DNA of 45,901 nt from SAR86 cluster bacterium (lineage in GTDB: Bacteria > Pseudomonadota > Gammaproteobacteria > Pseudomonadales > Pseudohongiellaceae), in the NCBI GenBank assembly GCA_002746215.1, contig NVWI01000001.1, positions 570,376-616,276 on the forward strand, written 5' to 3'. The notes beneath the pieces are model-generated. The model was not told the origin of the DNA. It saw only the letters and a program-made list of their open reading frames with translations, and ran no database searches. Position 1 is the first letter of the stretch. Each line of letters starts with the position of its first letter. The translations under genes and the position numbers were made by a program. Of the stretch, positions 1-8,609 are shown piece by piece.

Positions 1-72
1 GCCTGGGCACCAACGGACTTCCTGGTCAGAGGTGTAGTCTTTAAGCGTCAATTTGTTGATTGCCTGGTTCAT
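1..72 (-). CDS. korB: 2-oxoglutarate:ferredoxin oxidoreductase beta subunit, N-terminal fragment
   Basis: Only the first 24 codons lie in the window, read on the minus strand from the ATG whose complement is at 70-72. The peptide begins MNQAINKLTL and reaches the DQEVRWCPG segment, a hallmark at the start of the thiamine-diphosphate-binding beta subunit of 2-oxoacid:ferredoxin oxidoreductases. It lies 58 bases downstream of korA on the same strand, the usual alpha-then-beta order, so the two are probably co-transcribed. The rest of the gene, including the ThDP motif, lies outside the window. The assignment rests on the short motif plus the neighbour. Confidence 0.85.
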   Translation of the reverse strand, partial: MNQAINKLTLKDYTSDQEVRWCPG

Positions 73-130
73 AACTATCTCCTACACTATCCTCGACTTA
101 AATCTCGCGCATTTCAGTCTCTACTAAAGC

Positions 131-1975
131 CTAACTGAGCTGGGATTTAATCGCATCCTCTATTTCACTAATTTTAAAAGGTTGTCCAGATACTTTATTC
201 AAGGCTTTGGCATCGATCAGGTATTCTGCACGTATGATTTTTACTAACTGGCCAGTATTCATTTCTGGTATCAGGATATTGTCATAGCCTGATAGCAACT
301 CCTGTAAATTCGCAGGTAAGGGCCACATATGCCGAATATGGATATGAGCGACGTCCAAGCCTTCTCTAATGCTTCTTTTAACGGCCTGATGGATAGCGCC
401 ATAAGTAGAACCCCAACCGACGACAGCCAACTTACCGCTGTCATTACCCAGATGAACGTCCTGCAAGGGAATATCAGCGGCAATATTGTCGATTTTGGCT
501 TTACGGGTATCAGTCATTTTTTGATGATTATCAGGGTCATAGCTGATATCACCGGTGTCATAACTTTTCTCAATACCACCGATACGATGTTCCAGGCCTG
601 CTGTGCCTGGTTTGGCCCAGACGCGTGCCAGGGTTTCAGCATCACGCAATGAAGGTTTAAATCCTTCAGGCTTGTCATGGAAAGACACCGGGAAAGCTTC
701 ATAGTCATCAAAGTCAGGAATTAACCAGGGCTCGGAGGCATTGGCGATATAACCATCAGATAGCAACATAACAGGCGTCATATACTTGGTGGCGAGCCTT
801 ACGGCTTCTATGGCACTGTCGAAGCAGTCGCCCGGGTGACTTGAAGCGACGACAGGAAGTGGCGTGTCGCCATGACGACCATAAATAGCCTGTAATAAAT
901 CGGATTGTTCAGTTTTGGTGGGCAAGCCTGTTGATGGGCCGCCACGTTGCGTATTAACGACGACCAAAGGTAATTCCGCCGATACGGCCAGGGAAATAGC
1001 CTCCTGTTTCAACGCTATACCAGGCCCGGCACTGGATGTGACACCTAGTGAGCCGGCAAATGATGCGCCGATAGCGGCACATACTGCTGCAATTTCGTCT
1101 TCGGCCTGAAAAGTGATGACATCGAAATCTTTACGCGCTGCCAGGGTGTGCAAGAGGTTTGAGGCTGGCGTGATCGGATACGAGGCAAATAAAATACCTA
1201 GATTTGCCAGCTGTCCGCCAGCGAGTAAACCCCAGGACAGAGCCGTGGCACCATCCACATTTCGATAAGTACCAGGTGCCTGTTTTGCCTTTGGTACTTT
1301 ATATACCGCAATACCACTGGGTAATTCGGCCGTTTCACCATAGGCGTTGCCGGCATTCAGAGCCGCAACGTTGGCATTGGCAATATCAGGCTTATTGGCG
1401 AACTTAGTTAGTAAGCTTTCAACGGTACTTTGCTTATCACGATCAAAAAGCCATAAAACTAATCCGAGAGTCCACATGTTTTTGCAGCGCAAGGCCATTT
1501 TATGGCTTAAACCAAATTCTTCGACCGCAGCAATCACCTGGGAATGGATGTCGATGGCCAATACTCTGTAGGCACCTAATGAACCATCTTCTAAAGGATT
1601 GCTTGCATATTTAGCCTTAGCCAGATTTTTTTTATTAAAAGCGCCGGTATCGACAATGACCAGACCGCCTGATACTAAATATTGCAAGTTGGTGATCAGC
1701 GCCGCAGGGTTCATCGCAACCAGCACTTCAACCTCATCGCCAGCAGTGGTGACATCTTCTGAGCCGAAATAAATCTGGAAGGCAGATACACCAAAGGTTG
1801 CGCCAATTGGGGCACGAATTTCAGCCGGAAAATCCGGGAAAGTTGAAAGATTATTGCCATGCAAAGCAGTTGCCAGCGTGAAGCTAGTGCCGGTTAACTG
1901 CATGCCGTCACCGGAGTCTCCGGCAAAACGGACAACGATATTTTGATGTTGTTCAGCTTCTACAGCCATATTCAT
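131..1975 (-). CDS. korA: 2-oxoglutarate:ferredoxin oxidoreductase, fused gamma-alpha subunit
   Basis: About 614 aa. With KorB it should oxidatively decarboxylate 2-oxoglutarate (or a related 2-oxoacid) to the acyl-CoA and reduce ferredoxin in the cytoplasm. Residues about 15-190 form the gamma domain (opening VRFAGDSGDGMQLTG). The alpha pyrimidine-binding domain follows from about 240 and contains the family motif ASYPITPAS. This gamma-alpha fusion is the form in two-subunit KORs. A longer frame would begin with TTG at 1984; the ATG at 1975 (MNMAVEAEQ) or 1969 (MAVEAEQ) is more likely. The preferred substrate cannot be fixed from sequence, and 2-oxoglutarate is the usual annotation for this subtype. 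An aerobic-type gammaproteobacterium with KOR could use it beside or instead of 2-oxoglutarate dehydrogenase; the window does not show which. Confidence 0.9.
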   Translation of the reverse strand: MNMAVEAEQHQNIVVRFAGDSGDGMQLTGTSFTLATALHGNNLSTFPDFPAEIRAPIGATFGVSAFQIYFGSEDVTTAGDEVEVLVAMNPAALITNLQYLVSGGLVIVDTGAFNKKNLAKAKYASNPLEDGSLGAYRVLAIDIHSQVIAAVEEFGLSHKMALRCKNMWTLGLVLWLFDRDKQSTVESLLTKFANKPDIANANVAALNAGNAYGETAELPSGIAVYKVPKAKQAPGTYRNVDGATALSWGLLAGGQLANLGILFASYPITPASNLLHTLAARKDFDVITFQAEDEIAAVCAAIGASFAGSLGVTSSAGPGIALKQEAISLAVSAELPLVVVNTQRGGPSTGLPTKTEQSDLLQAIYGRHGDTPLPVVASSHPGDCFDSAIEAVRLATKYMTPVMLLSDGYIANASEPWLIPDFDDYEAFPVSFHDKPEGFKPSLRDAETLARVWAKPGTAGLEHRIGGIEKSYDTGDISYDPDNHQKMTDTRKAKIDNIAADIPLQDVHLGNDSGKLAVVGWGSTYGAIHQAVKRSIREGLDVAHIHIRHMWPLPANLQELLSGYDNILIPEMNTGQLVKIIRAEYLIDAKALNKVSGQPFKISEIEDAIKSQLS

Positions 1976-2082
1976 ATATCTCAATTACTACTCTTTCAGC
2001 CAGACCAGATAGATTCTGGGAATGTAAACTGCCTATCAGCTAGCAGGAAGTCAGAAGAAGGAGCTAGAAAATCAGGGGGCGC

Positions 2083-2091
2083 ATTATAGCA
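2083..2091 (-). promoter_or_regulatory. Extended -10 promoter element for korAB
   Basis: On the minus strand this reads TGCTATAAT, a consensus extended -10 (TGn plus TATAAT), followed by a GC-rich GCGCCCCC discriminator. It lies about 110 bases upstream of the korA start and points at it. No good -35 hexamer is seen at 17 bases, as is common for extended -10 promoters. It sits in the spacer shared with the divergent DsbA-like gene. Confidence 0.5.
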
Positions 2092-2178
2092 ATCTACAAG
2101 GAAACATTGCTATAGCAGAGTTATTTTGGCATTGTTTCGCTGCTGATTAAAATTTGAATATCCAGGAATAACAGGTTC

Positions 2179-2874
2179 ATGACAAAAAGCTCAGAAAAGA
2201 AACTCAAGCGAGAAGAAAAGAAACAACAGGCTAAACGCCGTCAACAGTTACAGAAATCACTGGTTACAGCCTTTGTGGTGTTGATGATTCCGATCGCTTT
2301 GTATGTATTCTATCAAGGTCTCTTTGGTGGCGCACCGGTTTATCCGCCTGATCAAATCGCCAGTACCGATCATGTAAGAGGCGAGGCAGATGCCCCACTG
2401 ACCATCACGGTTTATGGGGATTTCCAATGCCCTAACTGTGCAAATGAAGCGACTTTGATTGCGCAGGCCTGGCAACAGATTGGGCAACGTTCACGCCTGG
2501 TATTTCGACATTACCCCCTGGATACCTATCCACACTCTTTTGAAGCAGCGCGCTACGCTGAAGCTGCGGGAAGGCAAGGAATGTTCTGGGAATTGTATAA
2601 CATGCTCTATAGCGACCAGGGTTCATGGGCAGTATTACCGGATGCAACAGTAGCCTTTGAGGATTATGCCGCTCAGCTCGGGTTGGATATTGAACAATTG
2701 CGTGCTGATGCAGGTCTGCCGGAAATCAGAGAAAAAATTCTGGCTGATCAGCGTGGTGGGAATAGGGCAGGGGTTAGGAGTACGCCGACGATGTTTTTTA
2801 ATGGGGAGATTATGGCGAATCCCAGAACCGCCAGTGAGATGATTCAGATGGTGAATGAGTTTTTATCGGAGTAG
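2179..2874 (+). CDS. Membrane-anchored DsbA-family thioredoxin-fold protein
   Basis: 231 aa. A very basic cytoplasmic N-terminus (residues 1-27, rich in Lys/Arg/Gln) is followed by one transmembrane helix at about 28-50, then a DsbA-like thioredoxin domain that should lie in the periplasm. The redox motif is CPNC (Cys84, Cys87) after VYGDFQ, and the cis-proline loop is STPT (Pro203). DsbA proteins usually carry CPHC and secreted DsbA/DsbG types have a cleaved signal, so this anchored CPNC form is more like the broad DSBA oxidoreductase family (BdbD-type) than DsbA itself. It is divergent from korA. A role in disulfide formation or isomerisation of envelope proteins is inferred; the partner is unknown. 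Confidence 0.8.
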   Translation: MTKSSEKKLKREEKKQQAKRRQQLQKSLVTAFVVLMIPIALYVFYQGLFGGAPVYPPDQIASTDHVRGEADAPLTITVYGDFQCPNCANEATLIAQAWQQIGQRSRLVFRHYPLDTYPHSFEAARYAEAAGRQGMFWELYNMLYSDQGSWAVLPDATVAFEDYAAQLGLDIEQLRADAGLPEIREKILADQRGGNRAGVRSTPTMFFNGEIMANPRTASEMIQMVNEFLSE

Positions 2875-2877
2875 TTT

Positions 2878-3000
2878 TAGGCCTGCTGCGCTCGGCTATC
2901 CTTCGTTAAAAGTTTTTCCCAAAACGGTCACTTACTGATCGTAAGCTCCCGCCTCTGGGAAAAACTTTTGCCTCGACTAGCCTTCGCTCGCTACGGCCTT
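2878..3000. repeat. Palindromic repeat, copy A, with self-complementary variable stem
   Basis: Directly follows the stop codon of the DsbA-like gene. The left stem at 2908-2921 (AAAAGTTTTTCCCA) pairs perfectly over 14 bases with 2956-2969. Between them lies a conserved centre, GTCACTTAC-5 nt-GTAAGCTCC, itself a small hairpin. Outside the stem are conserved flanks resembling CGTTAA on the left and TTGCCTCG then TTCGCTC on the right. Copies B and C (34633-34755, 34757-34877) share flanks and centre but have different stems. Confidence 0.8.
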
Positions 3001-3042
3001 GGAATATAACGTTAATTGGCGATTAGGTTTCAGGTGGAGTTT

Positions 3043-3624
3043 ATGGAATGGAATTCTTTTGGGTCATCTATCACAGGAGCTATAGTCGGTGGATTAATTA
3101 CTGGCTTATTTGCCTTGATGGCTGTTCGTCATTCTTTTGATAACCAAAGGCAGCAATCTGAAGAAAACGAAGAAAAAATTATAAAAGGGTTGCTGCAAGC
3201 TATCTATGATGAGATTGAAACAGTTTTTGATAGATACCAAGAAACAATGGGGGCTTATTTAGATAGTCTTCAGCCTGATCAGGCTCTTCTTATGTACTAT
3301 CCTATTGTAAGTGATTTTTTTACTGTTTATAACGGGAATAGTTCTTTGATTGGCCGAGTTCCTGATCATGATTTAAGAAAGCAAATTATTAAGACATATA
3401 CCTTATCTAAAGGTATGGTTGACTCCTTCAGAATGAATAATGATTTAGTTTCAAGATACGAATTTTCAGAAAAGCTATATGCAGAAACAAATCTTGAAGT
3501 GCATAAAAATCATGCTGTTGCCCATTACGCTAATCTTGTTACGTATGCTGCTTCATTAAAAGAATCTCATAAAGCCCTCCAGCAAGAAGTGAGTGTTTTA
3601 CTGCAAGAATTAAGAAGAAATTAA
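3043..3624 (+). CDS. Single-pass membrane protein with coiled-coil cytoplasmic part, unknown function
   Basis: About 193 aa from the ATG at 3043, which has a GGTGGAG ribosome site 4-10 bases upstream; a longer frame would need a TTG at 3016. Residues about 5-28 are a glycine-rich hydrophobic helix (SSITGAIVGGLITGLFALM). The rest is soluble and helical, with a charged coiled-coil-like stretch right after the membrane and another at the C-terminus. No enzymatic motif is visible and I do not recognise a named family. It opens an AT-rich stretch with a short YidC-like gene and a PaiB gene, behind palindromic repeat copy A, which suggests an accessory patch. Base use looks more AT-rich than the flanking housekeeping genes. 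Confidence 0.6.
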   Translation: MEWNSFGSSITGAIVGGLITGLFALMAVRHSFDNQRQQSEENEEKIIKGLLQAIYDEIETVFDRYQETMGAYLDSLQPDQALLMYYPIVSDFFTVYNGNSSLIGRVPDHDLRKQIIKTYTLSKGMVDSFRMNNDLVSRYEFSEKLYAETNLEVHKNHAVAHYANLVTYAASLKESHKALQQEVSVLLQELRRN

Positions 3625-3706
3625 AAGCGTCAAAGTAAATCACAGAAATGAAACCAAAAGGGTCAGAGTAACCTGATCATAAGTTTTTTAAAATTTGGAG
3701 ATAAAT

Positions 3707-4360
3707 ATGGAACTTTGGGCAATATGGACAAATTTTTTAGCGAGTTGTATTGATTTCTTTGCTTTGCAATTTGGGCTTACTGAAGCAGTCTCAATAATAC
3801 TGTTGACCTTGGTTATAAGAATTCTGCTTTTTCCACTTTCCTACAACACGGCATACAACTCACAGAAAAATAAAATTGCTATGGAAAAGCTAAAGCCTGA
3901 ACTAGACGTAATTAAAGAGAAATATGCTGATCAGCCAAGTGAAGTAATGCAGAAAACTATGTCTCTTTATAAGGAAAATGGTATTAAGATATTTTCTAAA
4001 TTTACGGCTCTTAACTTGGTATTTCAAATCTTCTTTGGGCTAGGGACTTACCAAGCTATAAGAAATACAACATTAAATTCTAAATTTTTGTGGATTTCTA
4101 ATATTGCGAACCCGGATCTATTGCTTGCGATACTTGTTGGGGTATTAACGTATATAAGCATGGCGATGTTGCCAACTAACGCAGATCAAAATATGGAAAT
4201 ACTTTATTTGGTCCCGGTATTAATTGCAGTCTTTATGCTTATAAGTTTCCCATCAGCTCTTGGGCTGTACTGGGGAACCTCAACATTAGTCACTATAAGT
4301 CAGCAGGCAATTCTAAGATTTGTTTTTCTAAAGCAATCCCGCGAGCAGTCAAAAATATAG
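3707..4360 (+). CDS. Short YidC/Oxa1-family membrane insertase-like protein
   Basis: About 217 aa from the ATG at 3707, preceded by TTGGAG; a TTG at 3695 gives a slightly longer frame. The protein matches the 60KD_IMP/YidC core: a first transmembrane helix with the buried arginine (VIRILLFPLSY), a charged cytoplasmic hairpin (SQKNKIAMEKLKPELDVIKEKYAD), then several membrane helices with the late motif SALGLYWGTS. Canonical gammaproteobacterial YidC is about 550 aa, has a large periplasmic domain, and sits with rnpA/rpmH/mnmE. This one lacks that domain and locus, so it is a stand-alone paralogue resembling short Gram-positive or organellar forms. The family inserts and folds membrane proteins; its client here is unknown, and the small membrane protein just upstream is one possibility. 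Confidence 0.82.
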   Translation: MELWAIWTNFLASCIDFFALQFGLTEAVSIILLTLVIRILLFPLSYNTAYNSQKNKIAMEKLKPELDVIKEKYADQPSEVMQKTMSLYKENGIKIFSKFTALNLVFQIFFGLGTYQAIRNTTLNSKFLWISNIANPDLLLAILVGVLTYISMAMLPTNADQNMEILYLVPVLIAVFMLISFPSALGLYWGTSTLVTISQQAILRFVFLKQSREQSKI

Positions 4361-4470
4361 CTTATGCTCGGTGTCGGAGCCATGACTTCGACACCCTAAG
4401 GTTCGCTATCAGGTCAGTTTTAGAGCCGCACCAAATTACTTTGTATATTTTCAATGCCTCAAGGTAAAAC

Positions 4471-5064
4471 ATGTATATCCCGAAACACTTTGAAGTGACC
4501 GATAAAAATAAAGTTCTCTCATTTTTGAGAAAAAACGCTTTCGGTCAGTTAACTTCTATACTGGATGGAAAACTGTTTGCTTCACATATACCTTTTCTTA
4601 CCAGCACTGATGGCTCCATTCTTTTGGGTCATTTAGCCAAATCTAATCCGCAATGGGGAAGCATAGAGAATCAAGAAGTGCTAATCACTTTTCAAGGTTC
4701 GCATGATTATATTTCTCCTTCATGGTACAGCTCTCCAGGAGTGCCAACATGGAGCTATCAAACAGTTCATGTCTATGGAAATTGCACTGTAATTCATGAT
4801 TTAAAAGAATTAAAAAATATAGTGGATGAGCTGACTTCAACTTATGAATCACAATTTTATCAGCCTTGGATTCCTCAATATGATGAGAGAATGCTAAGAG
4901 GAATTGTAGGCATAAAAGTGCAAGTCACAGAGATACAATGCCAGTTTAAGTTAAATCAAAATTGTTCAGAAGCAGATCGAAAAGAAGTGATAAATCAGTT
5001 AGACGCAAAAGGGTCGGTTTCATTAGCTTCAGCAATGAAAGAAAATGAGTTTAACGAAGAGTAA
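4471..5064 (+). CDS. PaiB-family FMN-binding split-barrel protein / putative transcriptional regulator
   Basis: 197 aa. The start MYIPKHFEV, the segments ASHIPFL and HLAKSNPQW, and the central YISPSWYSSPGVPTW motif are typical of the PaiB family (FMN-binding split barrel, annotated as a negative regulator after Bacillus subtilis PaiB). The length is close to the family's usual 200-210 aa. PaiB-like proteins may bind FMN or haem; the actual activity in Gram-negatives is not established. The ATG at 4471 is preceded by AAGGTAAA. It is the last gene of the AT-rich accessory patch and converges on the lytic transglycosylase gene with only 32 bases between stops. Confidence 0.85.
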   Translation: MYIPKHFEVTDKNKVLSFLRKNAFGQLTSILDGKLFASHIPFLTSTDGSILLGHLAKSNPQWGSIENQEVLITFQGSHDYISPSWYSSPGVPTWSYQTVHVYGNCTVIHDLKELKNIVDELTSTYESQFYQPWIPQYDERMLRGIVGIKVQVTEIQCQFKLNQNCSEADRKEVINQLDAKGSVSLASAMKENEFNEE

Positions 5065-5096
5065 GCAAGCGCAGTAAGCAGGCTTAACCAAATAAA

Positions 5097-6347
5097 CTAT
5101 TCAGATATGGCCATGATTCGCATCATGTCTAACAGGTCGTAGGAAGCATAGCCGTCTGTCGGCAAGCCACTTTCTTCCTGGAAGGTTCTAATAGCGCCTC
5201 TGGTTCTTGAACCTAAGATGCCGTCGGGGCTGCCGACATCAATACCCATAGAATTTAGGATTTCCTGTAATTCGATGACTTCAATGCGGCTTAAGGCACG
5301 TTCTTCAGTATCTGGCCAGTGTTGAATTTCTCCTCCACCAACAAAACGGTCTGCGAGGTGTCCAACGGAGATTGCGTAATAAGTCGAGCGGTTCCAGACC
5401 ATGGTTGTTCTAAAATTATTGTAGGCTAAAAAGACCGGGCCAGAGGCACCAGCGGGCAAGACGATAGAGCCTTGTATGGAGGAGTTGCCGAGGGGGTTGC
5501 CATTAGCGCGCATGACACCCAGGGCATTCCATTCACTGACTGTTTTACGGTTAGCAGTGCCTGATTGAGTAAAATCAAATTCTTGTGGAAGAGTGACTTC
5601 ACGCCCCCAACGTTCATCGGAGCGCCAGCCTGATTCAGATAGGAAGTTGGCAGCAGATGCAAAGACATCCGGCAAACTGTTCCAGATGTCTATACGCCCA
5701 TCATTGTCGCCATCTACGGCATAGTGCTCAAAGGTTGAAGGCATAAACTGGCATTGGCCCATTGCTCCAGCCCATGATCCAGACATGTCTTCCACGCTAA
5801 TATGTCCTGCATCCAGAATTTTCAGTGCGGTTAATAATTCATTACGAAAAAAGCCACTGCGGCGTGGGTCATAGGCCAGGGTCGCAAGTGCATTTAGCAC
5901 TGAAAAGCCGCCGGTGTAATCGCCAAAGTTACTTTCTAATGCCCAAAATGAGACTAGGTAGTGAGGTTGTACGCCGTATTCGCGATAAATGCGGCTAAAT
6001 AGCTCGCTGTGTTCCTGTAGAAGCGCCTGTCCCCTTTCTATGCGAGCCTGGCTAAGCCGGTTATTCATGTAATTTGAGAATGTTTGTACAAACTCAGGTT
6101 GGCTTTTGTCCAGTTCAATGACTCTGGGAATGGGTTCTTCAATGACACTCAATGCTTCATCTAAAAGGCTTTCACTAATGCCTTCTGCAAGTGCTTCATT
6201 GCGTAAATCGGCTAACCAATCGGCAAAAGGCTGTTGTTCTTGAGCATAGCTGCTGGTGCTCAGCAAGGTGCCTAGAATCAGGCAAGAAGCCAGTGTGAAG
6301 CTCTGTAAAGACTTAATTAGCAAGCTCGGTAAATTAGTTCCACTCAA
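5097..6347 (-). CDS. Lytic murein transglycosylase (MltB/SLT_2 type) with C-terminal peptidoglycan-binding domain
   Basis: 416 aa. A signal-like N-terminus (hydrophobic to about residue 35, ending SSYAQ) precedes an SLT_2 catalytic domain with the catalytic Glu138 in FWALESNFG and the downstream LATLAYDPRRSGFFRNELL segment typical of MltB-like enzymes. A PG_binding_1 domain occupies about 350-410 (LQEILNSMG...DGILGSRTRGAI). It should cleave peptidoglycan glycan strands in the periplasm, forming 1,6-anhydro ends. The start is a TTG at 6347 inside the end of the response-regulator gene (14-base overlap); another in-frame TTG lies 7 codons later. The overlap implies co-expression with the BaeSR-like system. 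No lipobox is clear, so it may be soluble. Confidence 0.88.
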   Translation of the reverse strand: MSGTNLPSLLIKSLQSFTLASCLILGTLLSTSSYAQEQQPFADWLADLRNEALAEGISESLLDEALSVIEEPIPRVIELDKSQPEFVQTFSNYMNNRLSQARIERGQALLQEHSELFSRIYREYGVQPHYLVSFWALESNFGDYTGGFSVLNALATLAYDPRRSGFFRNELLTALKILDAGHISVEDMSGSWAGAMGQCQFMPSTFEHYAVDGDNDGRIDIWNSLPDVFASAANFLSESGWRSDERWGREVTLPQEFDFTQSGTANRKTVSEWNALGVMRANGNPLGNSSIQGSIVLPAGASGPVFLAYNNFRTTMVWNRSTYYAISVGHLADRFVGGGEIQHWPDTEERALSRIEVIELQEILNSMGIDVGSPDGILGSRTRGAIRTFQEESGLPTDGYASYDLLDMMRIMAISE

Positions 6348-7002
6348 ATTTGTATCCCACCGCGTAAAGAGAATGAATTAACTCTGTATCAGGCAGCTCC
6401 GTTGCAATTTTTTTACGTAATTTTTTAATATGGCTGTCGATAGTGCGGTCACTCACTATACGTCCATCGGAGTATATTTTATCGACCAGAACCGCACGAG
6501 AAAATATGCGACCGGGGTGATCCGATAAAACTTTTAATAACTGAAATTCCACAGCTGTCAGACCAAGGTCATTACCGTTGATGCTTACTTTATAAGTATC
6601 AGTATCCAGATTCAGACCTTTTTCTTCAAGCTTGTCTGAACCTTCACTGCGACGCAGTACCGCTTTAACACGAGCAACGACTTCCCGCGGACTAAAAGGT
6701 TTGCAGATATAATCATCAGCACCGAGTTCGAGTCCAAGTAAACGGTCAATTTCTTCGACTTTTGCTGTCACCATAATCACAGGTAGTTGAGAATTACGGC
6801 GAATATCCTTGCAGATATCCATGCCATCAACACCCGGCAGCATTAAATCTAGCAAAACCAAGTCTGGTTGATGGTTTTCAAGCCAGGGCATTACTTCATT
6901 GCCATTATGCAGCATAGATGTTTTAAAACCGTTACGGTCGAGATAATCCTTTAGCAGAGTTGCCAGTTTTACTTCGTCTTCAACGATCAAAACATGCTGC
7001 AT
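6334..7002 (-). CDS. OmpR-family response regulator, BaeR-like
   Basis: 222 aa. The receiver domain carries acidic residues Glu8-Asp9, the phospho-acceptor Asp52 (LLDLMLPG), Thr79 and Lys101 (CKPFSPREVVARVK). The C-terminal winged helix has FSRAVLVDKIY and VSDRTIDSHIKKLRKK. The stretches MVTAKVEEIDRLLGLELGAD and DRTIDSHIK closely resemble BaeR of enterics, which responds to envelope stress and controls efflux genes. It lies 74 bases after the sensor kinase gene and overlaps the transglycosylase gene, so it probably regulates cell-wall turnover or envelope stress in this organism. No mdtABC-type efflux operon is present here, so the symbol baeR is withheld although the family is clear. Confidence 0.9.
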   Translation of the reverse strand: MQHVLIVEDEVKLATLLKDYLDRNGFKTSMLHNGNEVMPWLENHQPDLVLLDLMLPGVDGMDICKDIRRNSQLPVIMVTAKVEEIDRLLGLELGADDYICKPFSPREVVARVKAVLRRSEGSDKLEEKGLNLDTDTYKVSINGNDLGLTAVEFQLLKVLSDHPGRIFSRAVLVDKIYSDGRIVSDRTIDSHIKKLRKKIATELPDTELIHSLYAVGYKFEWN

Positions 7003-7076
7003 ATTTATCTTTCCAGGCTACTATTGAATTGAAGCAGTTTAAGTCCTCATGGGCCAAGGGGCAAATATTTCCGTGC

Positions 7077-8609
7077 TTAAGATTTTTGCCGTTTGGGTAA
7101 TTCGATCCTGAGCTTCAAACCGCCAAGTTCAGAGTGCTCTGCCGTAATGCAACCTTCATGGGCTTCAACAATGTTTTTGCAAATAGCCAGGCCCAGGCCA
7201 GAACCGCCTTTCTCACGATTGCGAGAAGATTCTACGCGGTAAAGGCGATCAAATAATTTGTGTAGGTCTTCATCGCTGACACCGGGTTCTGAATCTATCC
7301 AGTCTATAGCAACCTTGTCGGGATATTCTTTAAGGGTGATTTTGAGCTCACCACCCTCATCAGTATAGCGACAGGTGTTTTGCAGCAGGTTATCGAAAAG
7401 TTGTTTGAGACGTTTTGGGTCGCCAAATATATTGATGGCCTTCTTATTTTTACGCCTGGATCCAGATATAACGGTTGATACTTTTATATTGTTTTGTGCG
7501 ATTAAATTTTGATGCAGTTCCAGAGTTTGTTCTAACAAAGGTTTCACATCAATTTTTTCTTTTTCATAAACTAACGCACCGTTATCTGACATGGATAACT
7601 CATGCAAATCATTTACCAGGGTGTTCAAATGCACCACTTCGTGGTGCCAGGAATTGAGACTCGCGGGATCAAGTGGCCTTATGCCATCCTGTGCAGCTTC
7701 AAGTTCACCGCGTAATATCGCAAGGGGGGTTCTGAGCTCGTGTGAAATATCCGCAATCCATTGCCTTCTGGCTGTTTGATTTTGATCCAGTGTATTGGCC
7801 AAGGTGTTGAAATCTTCGGACAATAGGCCTAATTCATCAGAGCTTCTGACTTTTATTCTTGAGTTGTAATCGCCCGCAGTCAGGGCACGAGTTCCATTGA
7901 CTAAATCTCGAATGGGGCGAACCAGATAGCTTGCCGCCGGAATGGCAACCAGTATCGAGATGACAACCAGTACAATGCCAATGAGAAAGAACGAATTAAT
8001 TTGGCTTTCAACAAAAAGTTGATCAGCGCGTTCAGATAATTCCTGTCTGCTGGTGACGGCCAAATAACCAACGGTTTCTCCCATGAAATTCAGGGGATAA
8101 AGGTTCGCTAGTGGTAAGGCTTCAGGGTCGCCGAACATAATGTCATGATCAGCATCCAATAAAAGTAAGTGAGGCCTGGCAGGGCTGTATTCAGAAGAAA
8201 AATACCAGTCATCATCCGCCAATAAGGCTGGGCGGCGGAATGCGTCAATAGCACTGGTGTTATTAGTCAGAATATTCCTGTCTTCGACTGCCGACTCAAT
8301 TAAACGAAAATTGGTCACTTGCCGAATTTCGAGCAACTGACCGGGTTCTGCTGTACGGGCAACACTGTCTCTTATAATGATATTCCAGAGACTGACATTG
8401 TCCCGAAGTAGATCCCAACGGTCTCGAGCTTCATACCAGGACTCTAATCCATCAATTAATGCAGGGACCTGCTGCTCTTCAATACGGCTGATATAGTCGA
8501 TAAAGCCATCGTTAAATTGTGCGCGACCGAGGCTGTACATTGAAATATAAACAATGATGTGTCCCGAAAGGATCGCCAGTAGCAGTTTGTATTTAATTGT
8601 TAACTTCAT
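7077..8609 (-). CDS. Sensor histidine kinase, BaeS-like
   Basis: 510 aa. TM1 lies at about 7-24, followed by a periplasmic sensor of about 180 residues, TM2 at about 206-229, and HAMP at about 230-280. HisKA carries His290 in WIADISHELRTPLAILRGE. The HATPase domain has an N box (LLQNTCRYTDEGG), G1 (DSEPGVSDED) and G2 (GGSGLGLAICKNIVEAHEG). The H-box neighbourhood and the D-S-x-P-G-V G1 box resemble BaeS. The periplasmic part is longer than the roughly 140 residues expected from the 467-aa E. coli BaeS, so the signal may differ. It is first in a minus-strand kinase-regulator-transglycosylase operon and is divergent from a diguanylate cyclase gene. Confidence 0.92.
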   Translation of the reverse strand: MKLTIKYKLLLAILSGHIIVYISMYSLGRAQFNDGFIDYISRIEEQQVPALIDGLESWYEARDRWDLLRDNVSLWNIIIRDSVARTAEPGQLLEIRQVTNFRLIESAVEDRNILTNNTSAIDAFRRPALLADDDWYFSSEYSPARPHLLLLDADHDIMFGDPEALPLANLYPLNFMGETVGYLAVTSRQELSERADQLFVESQINSFFLIGIVLVVISILVAIPAASYLVRPIRDLVNGTRALTAGDYNSRIKVRSSDELGLLSEDFNTLANTLDQNQTARRQWIADISHELRTPLAILRGELEAAQDGIRPLDPASLNSWHHEVVHLNTLVNDLHELSMSDNGALVYEKEKIDVKPLLEQTLELHQNLIAQNNIKVSTVISGSRRKNKKAINIFGDPKRLKQLFDNLLQNTCRYTDEGGELKITLKEYPDKVAIDWIDSEPGVSDEDLHKLFDRLYRVESSRNREKGGSGLGLAICKNIVEAHEGCITAEHSELGGLKLRIELPKRQKS

